Shown: positions 6,815 through 14,501 of the stretch, piece by piece
How positions within the stretch are numbered: position 1 is the stretch's first letter
Layout: the number at the start of each line of letters is the position of its first letter
Assembly: GCA_964554765.1 (NCBI GenBank)
Contig: CAZKPS010000007.1
Coordinates: forward strand, 1 to 31,388
Length of the DNA: 31,388 nucleotides
Source: JAQBQZ01 sp964554765
Lineage (GTDB): Bacteria > Patescibacteriota > Minisyncoccia > Phycocordibacterales > CAIRYW01
Reading direction: 5' to 3'
Position numbers and translations under genes: made by a program
Notes under the pieces: model-generated
Database searches by the model: none
Told to the model about the DNA's origin: nothing
What the model saw: only the letters and a program-made list of their open reading frames with translations

Positions 6815-7723
6815 ATGCAATCCTCACAAGCTCCAAAGAATTTTTTTGTTCAGATTGGTATGTTCGCCACATTATATGTTTCAGCGATTAGTTTCCTTGT
6901 ATTTCTTTTTTCTGTCATAGATAATGTGTTTCCTCAAGTGTTGGATTACTATTCTGACACATCATCAATTAGATTCTCTATCTCAACTCTGATTGTGGTA
7001 TTTCCACTTTTTATCTGGCTCGGGCAGGTGTACCGAAAATTTGTCATAGAAAATCCTGAATACAAAGATGGTAAACTTCGAAAATGGATTATCTACTTCA
7101 CTCTCTTTGTCACTGGAGCAACAATTGCAGGAGATGCTATTGTGCTTATTAATTCATTCCTCGCAGGAGAAGACTTCACAACAGGATTCATCTTCAAGGT
7201 GCTTGCAGTGTTCGTGGTTGCAGGATCAATATTTGCTTTTTGTCTCAAAGATCTCAAAGGATACTTTGATGCGAATCCAAAGCAGTCTAAATTTTGGGCG
7301 ACTGTGGTTTGTGTAGTGATAGGAATTTCTATTATTTTTGGATTTGTGATGATTGGTAGTCCAAGTGCACAGAGAGTTAGAAATTATGATAATCGAAGAG
7401 TTCAGGACCTTCAAAGTATTCAGTGGCAGGTAATAACCTATTATCAGAATAAAAACAAAACTCCTGCAAACCTCTCAGAATTACAAGATCCACTAACCGG
7501 ATTCAATATTCCTACTGATCCTGAGACATTTGAACCGTATTCTTATACAAAGATATCAGATGTTAAATTTGAACTCTGTGCAGATTTTGGCCTTGAAAAT
7601 ATGAAAGAAGAAAATAGGCCAAAGGCGGTGTATTCTGATGTTGATGAAAATTGGCAACATCGAGCAGGGAATCATTGTTTTGAAAGAACCCTTGATCCGG
7701 ATATATATCGGAGATTGGAATAG
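6815..7723 (+). CDS. DUF5671-like membrane protein with pseudopilin-like tail
   Basis: The protein has 302 residues and about five membrane spans in the first 190, with a pattern I associate with DUF5671 proteins common in Patescibacteria. The last third is soluble: RRVQDLQSIQWQVITYYQNK, then NKTPANLSELQDPLTGF and TDPETFEPYSY. This resembles the C-terminal domain of type II/IV pseudopilins (long helix, then a P-x-x-L-x-x-L segment and a disulfide-capable Cys pair). A membrane platform carrying a pseudopilin-like domain is an inference. It is coupled to the small membrane protein upstream and followed by a strong terminator. Confidence 0.7.
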   Translation: MQSSQAPKNFFVQIGMFATLYVSAISFLVFLFSVIDNVFPQVLDYYSDTSSIRFSISTLIVVFPLFIWLGQVYRKFVIENPEYKDGKLRKWIIYFTLFVTGATIAGDAIVLINSFLAGEDFTTGFIFKVLAVFVVAGSIFAFCLKDLKGYFDANPKQSKFWATVVCVVIGISIIFGFVMIGSPSAQRVRNYDNRRVQDLQSIQWQVITYYQNKNKTPANLSELQDPLTGFNIPTDPETFEPYSYTKISDVKFELCADFGLENMKEENRPKAVYSDVDENWQHRAGNHCFERTLDPDIYRRLE

Positions 7724-7757
7724 CGTGAAGTATTGGTATTAGGTAAAAATACAAAGC

Positions 7758-7788
7758 GAAACGCGCCTTTTGGGCGCGTTTCTTTTTT
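7758..7788 (+). terminator. Strong intrinsic terminator
   Basis: GAAACGCGCC (7758-7767) pairs perfectly with GGCGCGTTTC (7773-7782), followed by TTTTTT. The leuS -10 box starts only 15 bases beyond the T-run. Confidence 0.92.
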
Positions 7789-7802
7789 GTATTATTTTGT
7801 TG

Positions 7803-7808
7803 TATAAT
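7803..7808 (+). promoter_or_regulatory. -10 box of leuS
   Basis: TATAAT ends 6 bases before the ATG at 7815, so transcription should start at or next to the start codon. This decides against the upstream in-frame ATG at 7770, which lies inside the terminator. Confidence 0.65.
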
Positions 7809-7814
7809 CTGCAA

Positions 7815-10688
7815 ATGAAATCTAAAAAACTAGCGGCATACGACCCCAAAAAAATAGAAAAAGCATGGCAGGCTGAATGGTTAAAAAAGAAAACTTTTGA
7901 AGTCAAAAACAATAAAGGAAAGAAGAAGATGATACTTGTAGAGTTCCCGTTCCCGTCTGGAGCAGGGCTTCATATGGGACATATGCGACCGTTTATAGCA
8001 GGTGATGTAACTTCAAAATATTTTAAGCTTAGAGGATTTAATACAATGTACCCGATCGGATGGGATGCGTTCGGTCTTCCAGCAGAAAACTTCGCAATCA
8101 AAAACAAAGTTCATCCAAAAGTTTCTACAGCAAAGAATATTTCAAATGCTAAAAAACAACTCATAAGCTGGGGCACAGGATATGACTGGTCTCGAGAGAT
8201 CAATACGACTGATCCTGGGTATTACAAGTGGACTCAGAAACTTTTTCTTGAATTTTATAAGTCTGGACTCGCATACGAAAAATTCGGAGAGGTAAACTGG
8301 TGCCCAAAGGACAAGACGGGACTCGCGAATGAAGAAGTGATTGATGGTAAGTGCGAGCGATGTGGTGCTGATGTAGAAAAGAAGACTCTTCGTCAGTGGT
8401 ATTTCAAAATTACAGACTATGCCGAAAAACTTCTCCAAGGACTTAAAGATCTTCCAGAGTGGCCAACCGCGGTGAAAGTGCAGCAAGAGAATTGGATAGG
8501 GAAATCGGAAGGAGCGGAGATAGAGTTTGAAGTCAAAGATCAAAAGTCAGAAGTAAAAAATGAAATTCAAAAGTTAAAAGTATTTACCACTAGAGCAGAT
8601 ACTCTTTTTGGTGTTACATATGTAGTATTGGCGCCAGAGCATTCACTTGTGAATGAAATCCTAAATTCGAATATTGAAATCCAAAACAAATCCGAAATTG
8701 AAAAATATGTAAATGATTGCAAGAGTAAAACAGACATTGAGAGAACGGGAGATTCAAAAGAAAAAACTGGCGTAGAAGTGAAAGGTATTAAAGCTATAAA
8801 TCCCGGAAATAATGAGGAAGTATCAGTGTGGGTAGCTGATTATGTGCTTGGTAGTTATGGTACCGGAGCAGTGATGGCGGTACCTGCACATGATGAGAGA
8901 GATTTTGAGTTTGCTAAGAAATACAGTCTGCCTATGAAAGAGGTTGTAATACCACACTTTGTTGATTGGACCAATCCGCCACAGCAGGGTAAAAAGATTA
9001 TTCGAAGAAAAACCATTCATGCAATTATCGAAAATGTTCAGGGTGACAAAGTGATTGGAATAAAATGGAAAAAATACAATTGGCAGACATTTGTTATTGG
9101 CGGAGTTGAAGATGGTGAGGATATTGTCAAGGCAGCAAAACGCGAGGCAATAGAGGAGACCGGCTATACTGATCTTGAATTTGTAAGAGTATTAGGTGAT
9201 GAAATTCATTCTGAGTATTTTGCAACACATAAAGATGTAAACAGATATGCGGATGTTACCGGTGTTGTATTCAGAATGAAATCAGAATCGAAAAACGATC
9301 TTTCAAAAGAAGAATCAGACAAACATGAAGTATTATGGATCGAAAAGAACAAAATAAGAGATTTCTATAAAGGTGCAGAGGTTCATACCTTGATTGATCG
9401 ATATTTTGGCATAAAAAAACCATTTCTCGAAGAAGGAGAAATCAAGAATTCTAATCAATTTAACGGTCTGAAATCAGATGTTGCGCGAGCAGGTATTGCT
9501 AAGGAGTTTGGTAAAATAGTTACAAAGTATAAACTCCGAGATTGGGTATTTTCTCGTCAGCGATATTGGGGTGAACCTATACCACTCATCCACTGTCCAA
9601 AATGTGGGACAGTGCCTGTGGCAGATAAGGATCTCCCGGTCAAACTTCCAGAGGTCAAAAACTACGAACCGACAGGAACAGGTGAGTCACCGCTTGCCGC
9701 AATCGATAGGTGGGTAAATGTGAAATGTTCAAAGTGTAAAGGAAAGGCAAAGCGAGAGACAAACACAATGCCACAGTGGGCGGGAAGTAGTTGGTATTGG
9801 CTTCGCTACATGGATGCAAAAAACAAAAAAGAGTTTTCAAATCTTAAGATTCAAAAATATTGGGCTCCTGTAGATTTATATTTTGGTGGTATGGAGCACA
9901 CAACTCTGCATCTTCTTTACTCGCGATTCTGGAACCTGTTCCTTTATGATAGGAAGCTCGTGACAGTCAAAGAGCCATATAAGAAACGAGTACCACACGG
10001 TATCATTCTCGGTCCTGATGGAGAAAAGATGAGTAAGAGTCGAGGTAATGTGGTCAATCCCGATGAAGTGATCAAGATTTATGGTGCTGACACCACACGA
10101 CTTTATATGATGTTCCTTGGCCCCCACGGTGCACAGGTGGCGTGGAACGATAAGGGAATTGTTGGAACAAGACGATTCCTCGATCGAGTATGGGTAATAC
10201 AAGAAATGATTTCAAAAGCAGAATCCAATGATGTGACAATCGCACTCCATAAGACAATTAAAAAAGTGGGAGAAGATATCGAAACATTTTCATTCAACAC
10301 AGCGGTTTCAACAATGATGATCTTTGTAAACACTGTCTACGAATCAAAATCAATTACAAAGAAAAGTTACGAATTTTTCCTCACACTTCTTTCGGTTTTT
10401 GCTCCACATATGACAGAAGAAATCTGGAAAAATCTTGGCAACAAAAAATCAATCTTTACTGCAAAGTGGCCATCATACAAGGAATCTCTTATTGCAGCTG
10501 AAAAGGTGACGGTGGTAGTACAAGTAAATGGTAAGATTCGAGCAGAATTGTCTCTTGACAGAGATATTGACGACGAGGTGGCAAAAACTGAGGCTTTCAA
10601 AAACGACAAGGTGGCCGAATCGGTAGGGCAGAATGAAATCAAAAGAGTTATTGTTGTTAAAAATAGGTTGATAAATATAGTTATTTAG
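7815..10688 (+). CDS. leuS: Leucyl-tRNA synthetase with inserted Nudix domain
   Basis: Class I synthetase charging tRNA-Leu, 957 residues from ATG 7815. The HIGH motif is HMGH (53-56) and KMSKS is at 738-742. Two zinc-type Cys clusters are seen (CPKD...CERCG; CPKCG...CSKCKG). The CP1 editing domain has VFTTRADTLFG, and GTGAVMAVPAHDERD with the editing Asp. After KEVVIP the protein carries about 150 extra residues with a perfect Nudix box before returning to the family at NSNQFNGL. A second short insertion near residue 240 comes from a dispersed repeat. The anticodon and C-terminal domains are present (ending VKNRLINIVI). It is probably monocistronic, from a leaderless promoter. Confidence 0.97.
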   Translation: MKSKKLAAYDPKKIEKAWQAEWLKKKTFEVKNNKGKKKMILVEFPFPSGAGLHMGHMRPFIAGDVTSKYFKLRGFNTMYPIGWDAFGLPAENFAIKNKVHPKVSTAKNISNAKKQLISWGTGYDWSREINTTDPGYYKWTQKLFLEFYKSGLAYEKFGEVNWCPKDKTGLANEEVIDGKCERCGADVEKKTLRQWYFKITDYAEKLLQGLKDLPEWPTAVKVQQENWIGKSEGAEIEFEVKDQKSEVKNEIQKLKVFTTRADTLFGVTYVVLAPEHSLVNEILNSNIEIQNKSEIEKYVNDCKSKTDIERTGDSKEKTGVEVKGIKAINPGNNEEVSVWVADYVLGSYGTGAVMAVPAHDERDFEFAKKYSLPMKEVVIPHFVDWTNPPQQGKKIIRRKTIHAIIENVQGDKVIGIKWKKYNWQTFVIGGVEDGEDIVKAAKREAIEETGYTDLEFVRVLGDEIHSEYFATHKDVNRYADVTGVVFRMKSESKNDLSKEESDKHEVLWIEKNKIRDFYKGAEVHTLIDRYFGIKKPFLEEGEIKNSNQFNGLKSDVARAGIAKEFGKIVTKYKLRDWVFSRQRYWGEPIPLIHCPKCGTVPVADKDLPVKLPEVKNYEPTGTGESPLAAIDRWVNVKCSKCKGKAKRETNTMPQWAGSSWYWLRYMDAKNKKEFSNLKIQKYWAPVDLYFGGMEHTTLHLLYSRFWNLFLYDRKLVTVKEPYKKRVPHGIILGPDGEKMSKSRGNVVNPDEVIKIYGADTTRLYMMFLGPHGAQVAWNDKGIVGTRRFLDRVWVIQEMISKAESNDVTIALHKTIKKVGEDIETFSFNTAVSTMMIFVNTVYESKSITKKSYEFFLTLLSVFAPHMTEEIWKNLGNKKSIFTAKWPSYKESLIAAEKVTVVVQVNGKIRAELSLDRDIDDEVAKTEAFKNDKVAESVGQNEIKRVIVVKNRLINIVI
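8531..8582 (+). repeat. TCAAAAGTC-family repeat arm read in frame within leuS
   Basis: This stretch encodes DQKSEVKNEIQK between the editing-domain strands EIEFEV and KVFTTRAD, where E. coli LeuRS has only a short turn. The 14-mer ATCAAAAGTCAGAA (8539-8552) recurs on the other strand at 30156-30169, and CAAAAGTCAGAAGT recurs at 19470-19483. Confidence 0.6.
8955..9410 (+). other. Nudix hydrolase domain inserted in LeuRS CP1
   Basis: Residues about 381-532 of LeuRS. The Nudix signature G-x5-E-x7-R-E-U-x-E-E-x-G-U is fully met by G429, E435, R443, E444, E447, E448 and G450. The surrounding features RKTIHAII, KKYNWQTFVIGG and DKHEVLWIEKNKI are normal for a complete Nudix fold, so the catalytic metal-binding Glu residues appear intact. 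The substrate is unknown. Confidence 0.88.
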
Positions 10689-10703
10689 ACACTTAATAAA
10701 AGC

Positions 10704-10744
10704 TTGACTTTATACCATAATAATGATAAAAAGTATTGTATAAA
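10704..10744 (+). promoter_or_regulatory. Promoter region with palindrome before the sigma4/HARE gene
   Basis: TTGACT (10704-10709) is a good -35; TAAAAA (10727-10732) is at 17-base spacing, and TATAAA (10739-10744) is an alternative -10. A 28-base near-palindrome at 10707-10734, matching at 11 of 14 base pairs, overlaps these elements and could be an operator. Confidence 0.45.
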
Positions 10745-10755
10745 CCAAACAAATT

Positions 10756-11787
10756 ATGCCAAATCTTACATTTAAGCCAAAGCTCGTAACAAAAAAGCTC
10801 CTTCAGGCACTTCCAGAAAGAGCACGTCAGGTACTCGTTAGTCGATATGGACTAGGTACAGATCCTGCTAAACAAACTCTCGAAGCTATTGGAGATAAAT
10901 ATGGTATTACACGAGAACGAGTCCGACAGATTGAAAATGCGGGTATTGCTAATATCCGAAAATCTCAGGCATTCAAATCTGAAGCCTCAACATTCGAAGA
11001 GATTAAAAAACTATTTGAAGTATTGGGTGGAGTTATCTCTGAAGAAGATTTTCTTAACCATATTACAACAAAGGATAAGTCACTTCAGAATCATATTCAT
11101 TTTCTTCTTGTTGTTGGTACTCATTTCAAAAAACTCAAGGAGGATGATGATTTCAAACATCGATGGCATATCAATGACGAACTCACAAAAAAAGTTGAGG
11201 AATCACTCCGAAAGGTTTTCAAGAATCTTTCTGACGACGAGCTTCTTCCAGAGGCAGAGCTTATGAAATCGTTCCTCGAACACCTTAAAGATGTGACAGA
11301 GGAATACAAAAAGGAAGAGGTGCTCCGACGATGGCTCTCACTCTCAAAGAAAATTGCGCGTAATCCGCTTGGCGAATGGGGTGTTGCAGCATCAAAAAAT
11401 GTCTCTGTAAAGGGAATCCGAGATTATGCATATCTCGCTATTCGAAAGCACGGATCACCAATCCACTTCAAGGAAGTGGCAAAATCAATCCAGCAAATGT
11501 TCAACAAAAAGGCACATATGGCTACAACTCACAACGAGCTCATCAAAGACAAACGATTTGTACTCGTAGGACGAGGGCTCTACGCACTCTCTGAGTGGGG
11601 ATATCTTTCTGGAGTGGTAAAGGATGTAATCACAAAAGTACTTGAGAAAAACGGACCGCTCACAAAAGAAGAAGTAGTAGACAAGGTGCTCAAAGAACGA
11701 TATGTAAAGAAAAACACTATCCTTGTAAATCTCCAGAACAACAAAGCATTCAAGAAAGACAAAGATAATAAATACAGTATTGCGTAG
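10756..11787 (+). CDS. Sigma-70 region-4-like protein fused to HARE-HTH
   Basis: The 343-residue DNA-binding protein starts with a sigma region 4 helix-turn-helix: LPERARQVLVSRYGL, then TLEAIGDKYGITRERVRQIE (about residues 18-62). There is no region 2, so it cannot open promoters as a normal sigma factor. The middle is helical and charged. The C-terminal part has a HARE-HTH winged helix (about 215-285, IRDYAYLAIRKHGSPIHFKE...GRGLYALSEWG), related to the domain in RNA polymerase delta. A further winged-helix segment (290-343, GPLTKEEVVDKVL) follows. A role as an RNA-polymerase-associated or promoter-binding regulator is inferred. A clean terminator follows the gene. Confidence 0.85.
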   Translation: MPNLTFKPKLVTKKLLQALPERARQVLVSRYGLGTDPAKQTLEAIGDKYGITRERVRQIENAGIANIRKSQAFKSEASTFEEIKKLFEVLGGVISEEDFLNHITTKDKSLQNHIHFLLVVGTHFKKLKEDDDFKHRWHINDELTKKVEESLRKVFKNLSDDELLPEAELMKSFLEHLKDVTEEYKKEEVLRRWLSLSKKIARNPLGEWGVAASKNVSVKGIRDYAYLAIRKHGSPIHFKEVAKSIQQMFNKKAHMATTHNELIKDKRFVLVGRGLYALSEWGYLSGVVKDVITKVLEKNGPLTKEEVVDKVLKERYVKKNTILVNLQNNKAFKKDKDNKYSIA

Positions 11788-11790
11788 AGA

Positions 11791-11895
11791 TAGATCAAAA
11801 ATTAGAAAGCAAGAATCAAAAAGATAATACCGCACCATTAGGTGCGGTATTATTGTATTTATTTTTAATTTTTGAGTTTTAACTTTTGATTTAAT
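11791..11895. repeat. AT-rich inverted repeat centred on a terminator (copy 1)
   Basis: The left arm (about 11791-11836) contains GATCAAAAATTAG and AATCAAAAAGATAAT. The right arm (11841-11895) read in reverse complement gives AAATCAAAAGTTAAAACTC and CAAAAATTAAAAA. The arms pair imperfectly around the GC-rich hairpin at 11824-11853. It shares architecture and words with the copies near 19.5 and 26.3 kb. Confidence 0.6.
11824..11858 (+). terminator. Intrinsic terminator after the sigma4/HARE gene
   Basis: ATAATACCGCACC (11824-11836) and GGTGCGGTATTAT (11841-11853) are perfect complements with an ATTA loop, then TGTATTTATTTTT. The CCGCACC/GGTGCGG core recurs in the terminator after alaS. Confidence 0.9.
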
Positions 11896-11900
11896 TATTG

Positions 11901-11906
11901 TATAAT
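11901..11906 (+). promoter_or_regulatory. -10 box of the 407-aa membrane protein gene
   Basis: TATAAT lies 7 bases before the ATG at 11914, predicting a leaderless mRNA. The box abuts the right arm of the inverted repeat. Confidence 0.6.
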
Positions 11907-11913
11907 TATTCGT

Positions 11914-13137
11914 ATGATTGAGTCTGCATCTTCATTTGGAAATATTCTCGCGAATACATTATCTGTTACTTACATTCTCGTAATTTTTATTGCCCCGATT
12001 ATGCTCGGGTTTTTCTTCTACGAAGCGTATATCATCTACAAGCGTAATGCATATATAAACAAGCAAGAAAAGGTTCTCCTGCAAATCTTGATACCTCAAG
12101 AGATAATGAAGTCACCACTTGCTATGGAACTCTTTCTTACGTCTCTGTATCAGACAAAAGGTGAAGGTAATTTTATAAAAAAATATATCGAGGGTGGTGT
12201 ACGTCCTTGGTTCTCATTGGAGCTTGTTTCTGATGGTGGTGAGATTAAGTTTTATATCTGGGCATGGAAATTCTGGAAGCCGCTCATTGAATCACAGCTT
12301 TATGCACAGTATCCAGATGTTGAGATCACAGAGGTTAAAGATTATGCATCAGAATTCCATTTTAGTTTTGATAAACATGATCTCTGGGGTTGTAACTTTG
12401 TGTTGAGTAAACCTGATTGTTATCCTATTAAATCTTATGTTGACTATCAGCTCGACAAAGATCCAAAAGAAGAATTAAAGGTTGATCCTATGACTCCTAT
12501 GCTTGAATATCTCGGTGGTCTTCGGCAGGGCGAGCATGCCTGGATTCAGATTATTGTGCGAGCTCACAAAAATGAGCGTGTAAAACACGGTGGTAAACGT
12601 GGAGAAAAGGTAGACTGGTCTCACGATGCTGCAGAGGAAATAAAAAAGATTAAAAACAAAGATGTTCAAAAAGCAGATACTGTAAACCTTACTGGACTCT
12701 CGATGAGTAAAGGTGATAAAGAAAAAATAGAAGCTATTGAAAAAAATATTTCGAAGATTCCTTTTGATTGTGGTATTCGAGTTGTATACATTGCTGACAA
12801 GGACAGGTTCAACGATATTAATGTTGCAGGGCTTAATGGGGCGTTTAGACAGTATAATTCAAACAATCTTAATGGATTCAAAGCGGATCATGCGACAGGT
12901 TTTGACTACAAATGGCAAGACTGGACTGGCAAGAAACTCATCAAGCAAAAGAAACATACACTACACGGCTACCAAGCAAGATCATTCTTCCACCTTCCAG
13001 ATAAAGGGCATTTTTATGTACTTAACACTGAGAGTCTTGCTACTATTTACCACTTCCCAGGTCAGGTAGCGAAGACACCGAGTCTTAGTAGAATTAATGC
13101 GAAGAAGGCTGAAGCACCGGCAAATCTTCCAATTTAA
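11914..13137 (+). CDS. Conserved membrane-anchored protein, CPR type
   Basis: The 407-residue protein has one strong N-terminal membrane span (about residues 17-42) and then a large cytoplasmic, mixed alpha/beta part. The C-terminus HFYVLNTESLATIYHFPGQV...PSLSRI...KAEAPANLPI is a signature I associate with a Patescibacteria protein (DUF8128-like). Those proteins usually sit next to conjugation-type VirD4/TraC-like ATPases and share this LNTE-x-LAT-x-HFP tail with them. No ATPase motif is present here, and none is in the next gene, which is mltG. A membrane or envelope secretion role is only a guess. The gap to mltG is 16 bases, implying an operon. Confidence 0.7.
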   Translation: MIESASSFGNILANTLSVTYILVIFIAPIMLGFFFYEAYIIYKRNAYINKQEKVLLQILIPQEIMKSPLAMELFLTSLYQTKGEGNFIKKYIEGGVRPWFSLELVSDGGEIKFYIWAWKFWKPLIESQLYAQYPDVEITEVKDYASEFHFSFDKHDLWGCNFVLSKPDCYPIKSYVDYQLDKDPKEELKVDPMTPMLEYLGGLRQGEHAWIQIIVRAHKNERVKHGGKRGEKVDWSHDAAEEIKKIKNKDVQKADTVNLTGLSMSKGDKEKIEAIEKNISKIPFDCGIRVVYIADKDRFNDINVAGLNGAFRQYNSNNLNGFKADHATGFDYKWQDWTGKKLIKQKKHTLHGYQARSFFHLPDKGHFYVLNTESLATIYHFPGQVAKTPSLSRINAKKAEAPANLPI

Positions 13138-13153
13138 TATTCATTTTCAGTAT

Positions 13154-14158
13154 ATGGACGAGCAACCCATAGTTCCTTTACAGGAGGTAGTAGTAACACA
13201 AAGAACAAATCAAAAAATAATCACTCCAATACTCTTATTTACTGGGATTGTTTTTTTAATTCTTTTCGTTTTGGTTTTTCTTTTGCCACCATTTAGTCTT
13301 AAATCTGAAAGCGGTGTTTATATTAATATTAAAAAGGGTATGAGTGCGAGACAAGTCTCAAATATTCTAAGAGATAATGACATAATCACATCATCATCTG
13401 GATTAGTATCTGTTTTGTATTTATTTCAGGACCATAACAACATTATTCCTGGTATATATTATTTTAAACATCCTTCAAATATTTTTGAAATTGAGAGAAG
13501 GATTGTCAGTGCTGACTATGGTATTGATGCAAAGAAGATTACTTTTCCTGAAGGTTTTACGAATCTGCAGTTTGCAAATCGTCTAGAAGCAAACCTACCT
13601 GGCTTTGATAGGGTGTCATTTATAAATCTCGCCTCTACGAGCGAAGGATATCTGTATCCTGAAACATATTTCTTTTTGCCTAGCGATAACGAAACTCTGA
13701 TCTACAACAAATTACGTGAGACCTTTGATGAAGAGACAAAAAATCTAGAAAATGATTTTGCAAAAAGCAAAAATTCAAAACAGGATATTGTGATTATGGC
13801 TTCAATCCTTGAACGAGAAGTGAAGTCAAAAGAAGACAAGCAAATTGTAAGCGGGATACTCTGGAATCGACTTAGAATAGGTATGCCTCTTCAGGTAGAT
13901 GCGACGCTTGCATATGAGAGAGATAAAGATTCTTATACATTGACCACCACAGATCTCCGTACTGATTCCCCATATAATACCTATACTAGAAGAGGTTTAC
14001 CTCCTACAGCCATATCAAACCCAGGCCACGACTCAATCTTTGCAGCCCTGAACCCAATCCAGAATCAGTATATTTATTTTCTTACTGACAGAGCGGGTAA
14101 AGTGTATTATGCCAGAACATACGCAGAGCACCTGAAGAATAAAGCAAAGTATATATAA
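13154..14158 (+). CDS. mltG: Endolytic murein transglycosylase MltG, second copy
   Basis: A full-length MltG of 334 residues. I start at ATG 13154 (MDEQPIVPLQEV); the frame is open to 13097 inside the previous gene, but that extension is not protein-like. There is one membrane span (about 25-48) and a LysM-like subdomain (GVYINIKKGMSARQVSNILRD...). The catalytic segment ASILEREVKSKED has E220 and E222; E222 matches the E. coli catalytic Glu. Then come LWNRLRIGMPLQVDATLAY and the SPYNTYTRRGLPPTAISNPG loop. The other copy in this window (4072-4890) is shorter with a different N-terminus, so they are diverged paralogues. It ends at a convergent terminator. Confidence 0.95.
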   Translation: MDEQPIVPLQEVVVTQRTNQKIITPILLFTGIVFLILFVLVFLLPPFSLKSESGVYINIKKGMSARQVSNILRDNDIITSSSGLVSVLYLFQDHNNIIPGIYYFKHPSNIFEIERRIVSADYGIDAKKITFPEGFTNLQFANRLEANLPGFDRVSFINLASTSEGYLYPETYFFLPSDNETLIYNKLRETFDEETKNLENDFAKSKNSKQDIVIMASILEREVKSKEDKQIVSGILWNRLRIGMPLQVDATLAYERDKDSYTLTTTDLRTDSPYNTYTRRGLPPTAISNPGHDSIFAALNPIQNQYIYFLTDRAGKVYYARTYAEHLKNKAKYI

Positions 14159-14185
14159 AAAAGTCCCTCCTTTCGAAAGGGACTT
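14157..14185 (-). terminator. Terminator of the 23-aa minus-strand ORF
   Basis: AAGTCCC (14161-14167) pairs with GGGACTT (14179-14185). On the minus strand it is followed by TTTTTT. The ORF's TAA (14184-14186) overlaps the stem. It converges on the mltG stop codon. Confidence 0.7.
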
Positions 14186-14255
14186 ACCTGCGCGACACAT
14201 AAATGACGGCTGAGATTATCGCCGCTCTTAAAATAAACCACCAGAAAGAGCTCAT
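14184..14255 (-). CDS. Putative 23-aa hydrophobic peptide
   Basis: ATG at 14255 opens 23 codons. The product starts MSSFWWFILRAA, has one hydrophobic stretch and ends YVSRR. An AAAGGAG sequence precedes it, but about 15 bases away, which is long. The stop codon lies in the stem of an intrinsic terminator, a layout repeated by the two ORFs upstream on the same strand. The size, single span and basic tail resemble small membrane peptides, including type I toxins, but there is no direct evidence for that role. It could also be an untranslated RNA between two terminators. Confidence 0.4.
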   Translation of the reverse strand: MSSFWWFILRAAIISAVIYVSRR

Positions 14256-14283
14256 AACTACTCAAAAATACTCCTTTCAAAAT

Positions 14284-14307
14284 AAAAAAGCAAGAGGGAA
14301 CTCTTGC
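14284..14307 (-). terminator. Terminator of the 40-aa minus-strand ORF
   Basis: GCAAGAG (14290-14296) and CTCTTGC (14301-14307) are perfect complements with a 4-base loop, followed on the minus strand by TTTTTT. Confidence 0.85.
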
Positions 14308-14312
14308 TGAAG

Positions 14313-14435
14313 CTAACCACTCTTGTGGTTTCTTGGATTGATCCTTGAGATCATGTATAGCAGCACGATAATTGTCAGGATTCCAAGGGGAATATACACC
14401 CATGGAGGAAGAGATGCGAGGAACAGGGTTTTCAT
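14313..14435 (-). CDS. Putative 40-aa single-span membrane protein
   Basis: Start ATG at 14435 (MKTLFLASLPPW), one membrane helix (about residues 12-29), and a polar basic tail (RINPRNHKSG). The frame is open further upstream, but that part is not membrane-like and crosses another terminator. A promoter-like pair (TTGATT, 17 bases, CATACT) ends just before the start, and a strong terminator begins 6 bases after the stop. This self-contained unit argues for a real gene. Its first residues (MKTLF) resemble MNTLF of the neighbour upstream. Function unknown. Confidence 0.5.
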   Translation of the reverse strand: MKTLFLASLPPWVYIPLGILTIIVLLYMISRINPRNHKSG

Positions 14436-14444
14436 ACATAAATA

Positions 14445-14473
14445 AGTATGCATATAAAACAATAAAAAATCAA
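14445..14473 (-). promoter_or_regulatory. Promoter of the 40-aa ORF
   Basis: Minus-strand TTGATT (14473-14468), 17-base spacer, CATACT (14450-14445). The ATG follows 9 bases later, so the leader is nearly absent. Confidence 0.45.
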
Positions 14474-14474
14474 C

Positions 14475-14501
14475 AAAAAACCTAGCACGCGCAGTGCTAG
14501 G
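14475..14501 (-). terminator. Terminator of the 46-aa minus-strand ORF
   Basis: CCTAGCAC (14481-14488) and GTGCTAGG (14494-14501) pair perfectly around GCGCA. On the minus strand TTTTTT follows. The TAG stop (14499-14497) is inside the stem. Confidence 0.88.

Noticed and set aside
7770..7814. Upstream ATG extension of leuS
   Set aside because: It lies in the terminator stem and upstream of the -10 box; ATG 7815 gives the normal LeuRS N-terminus.
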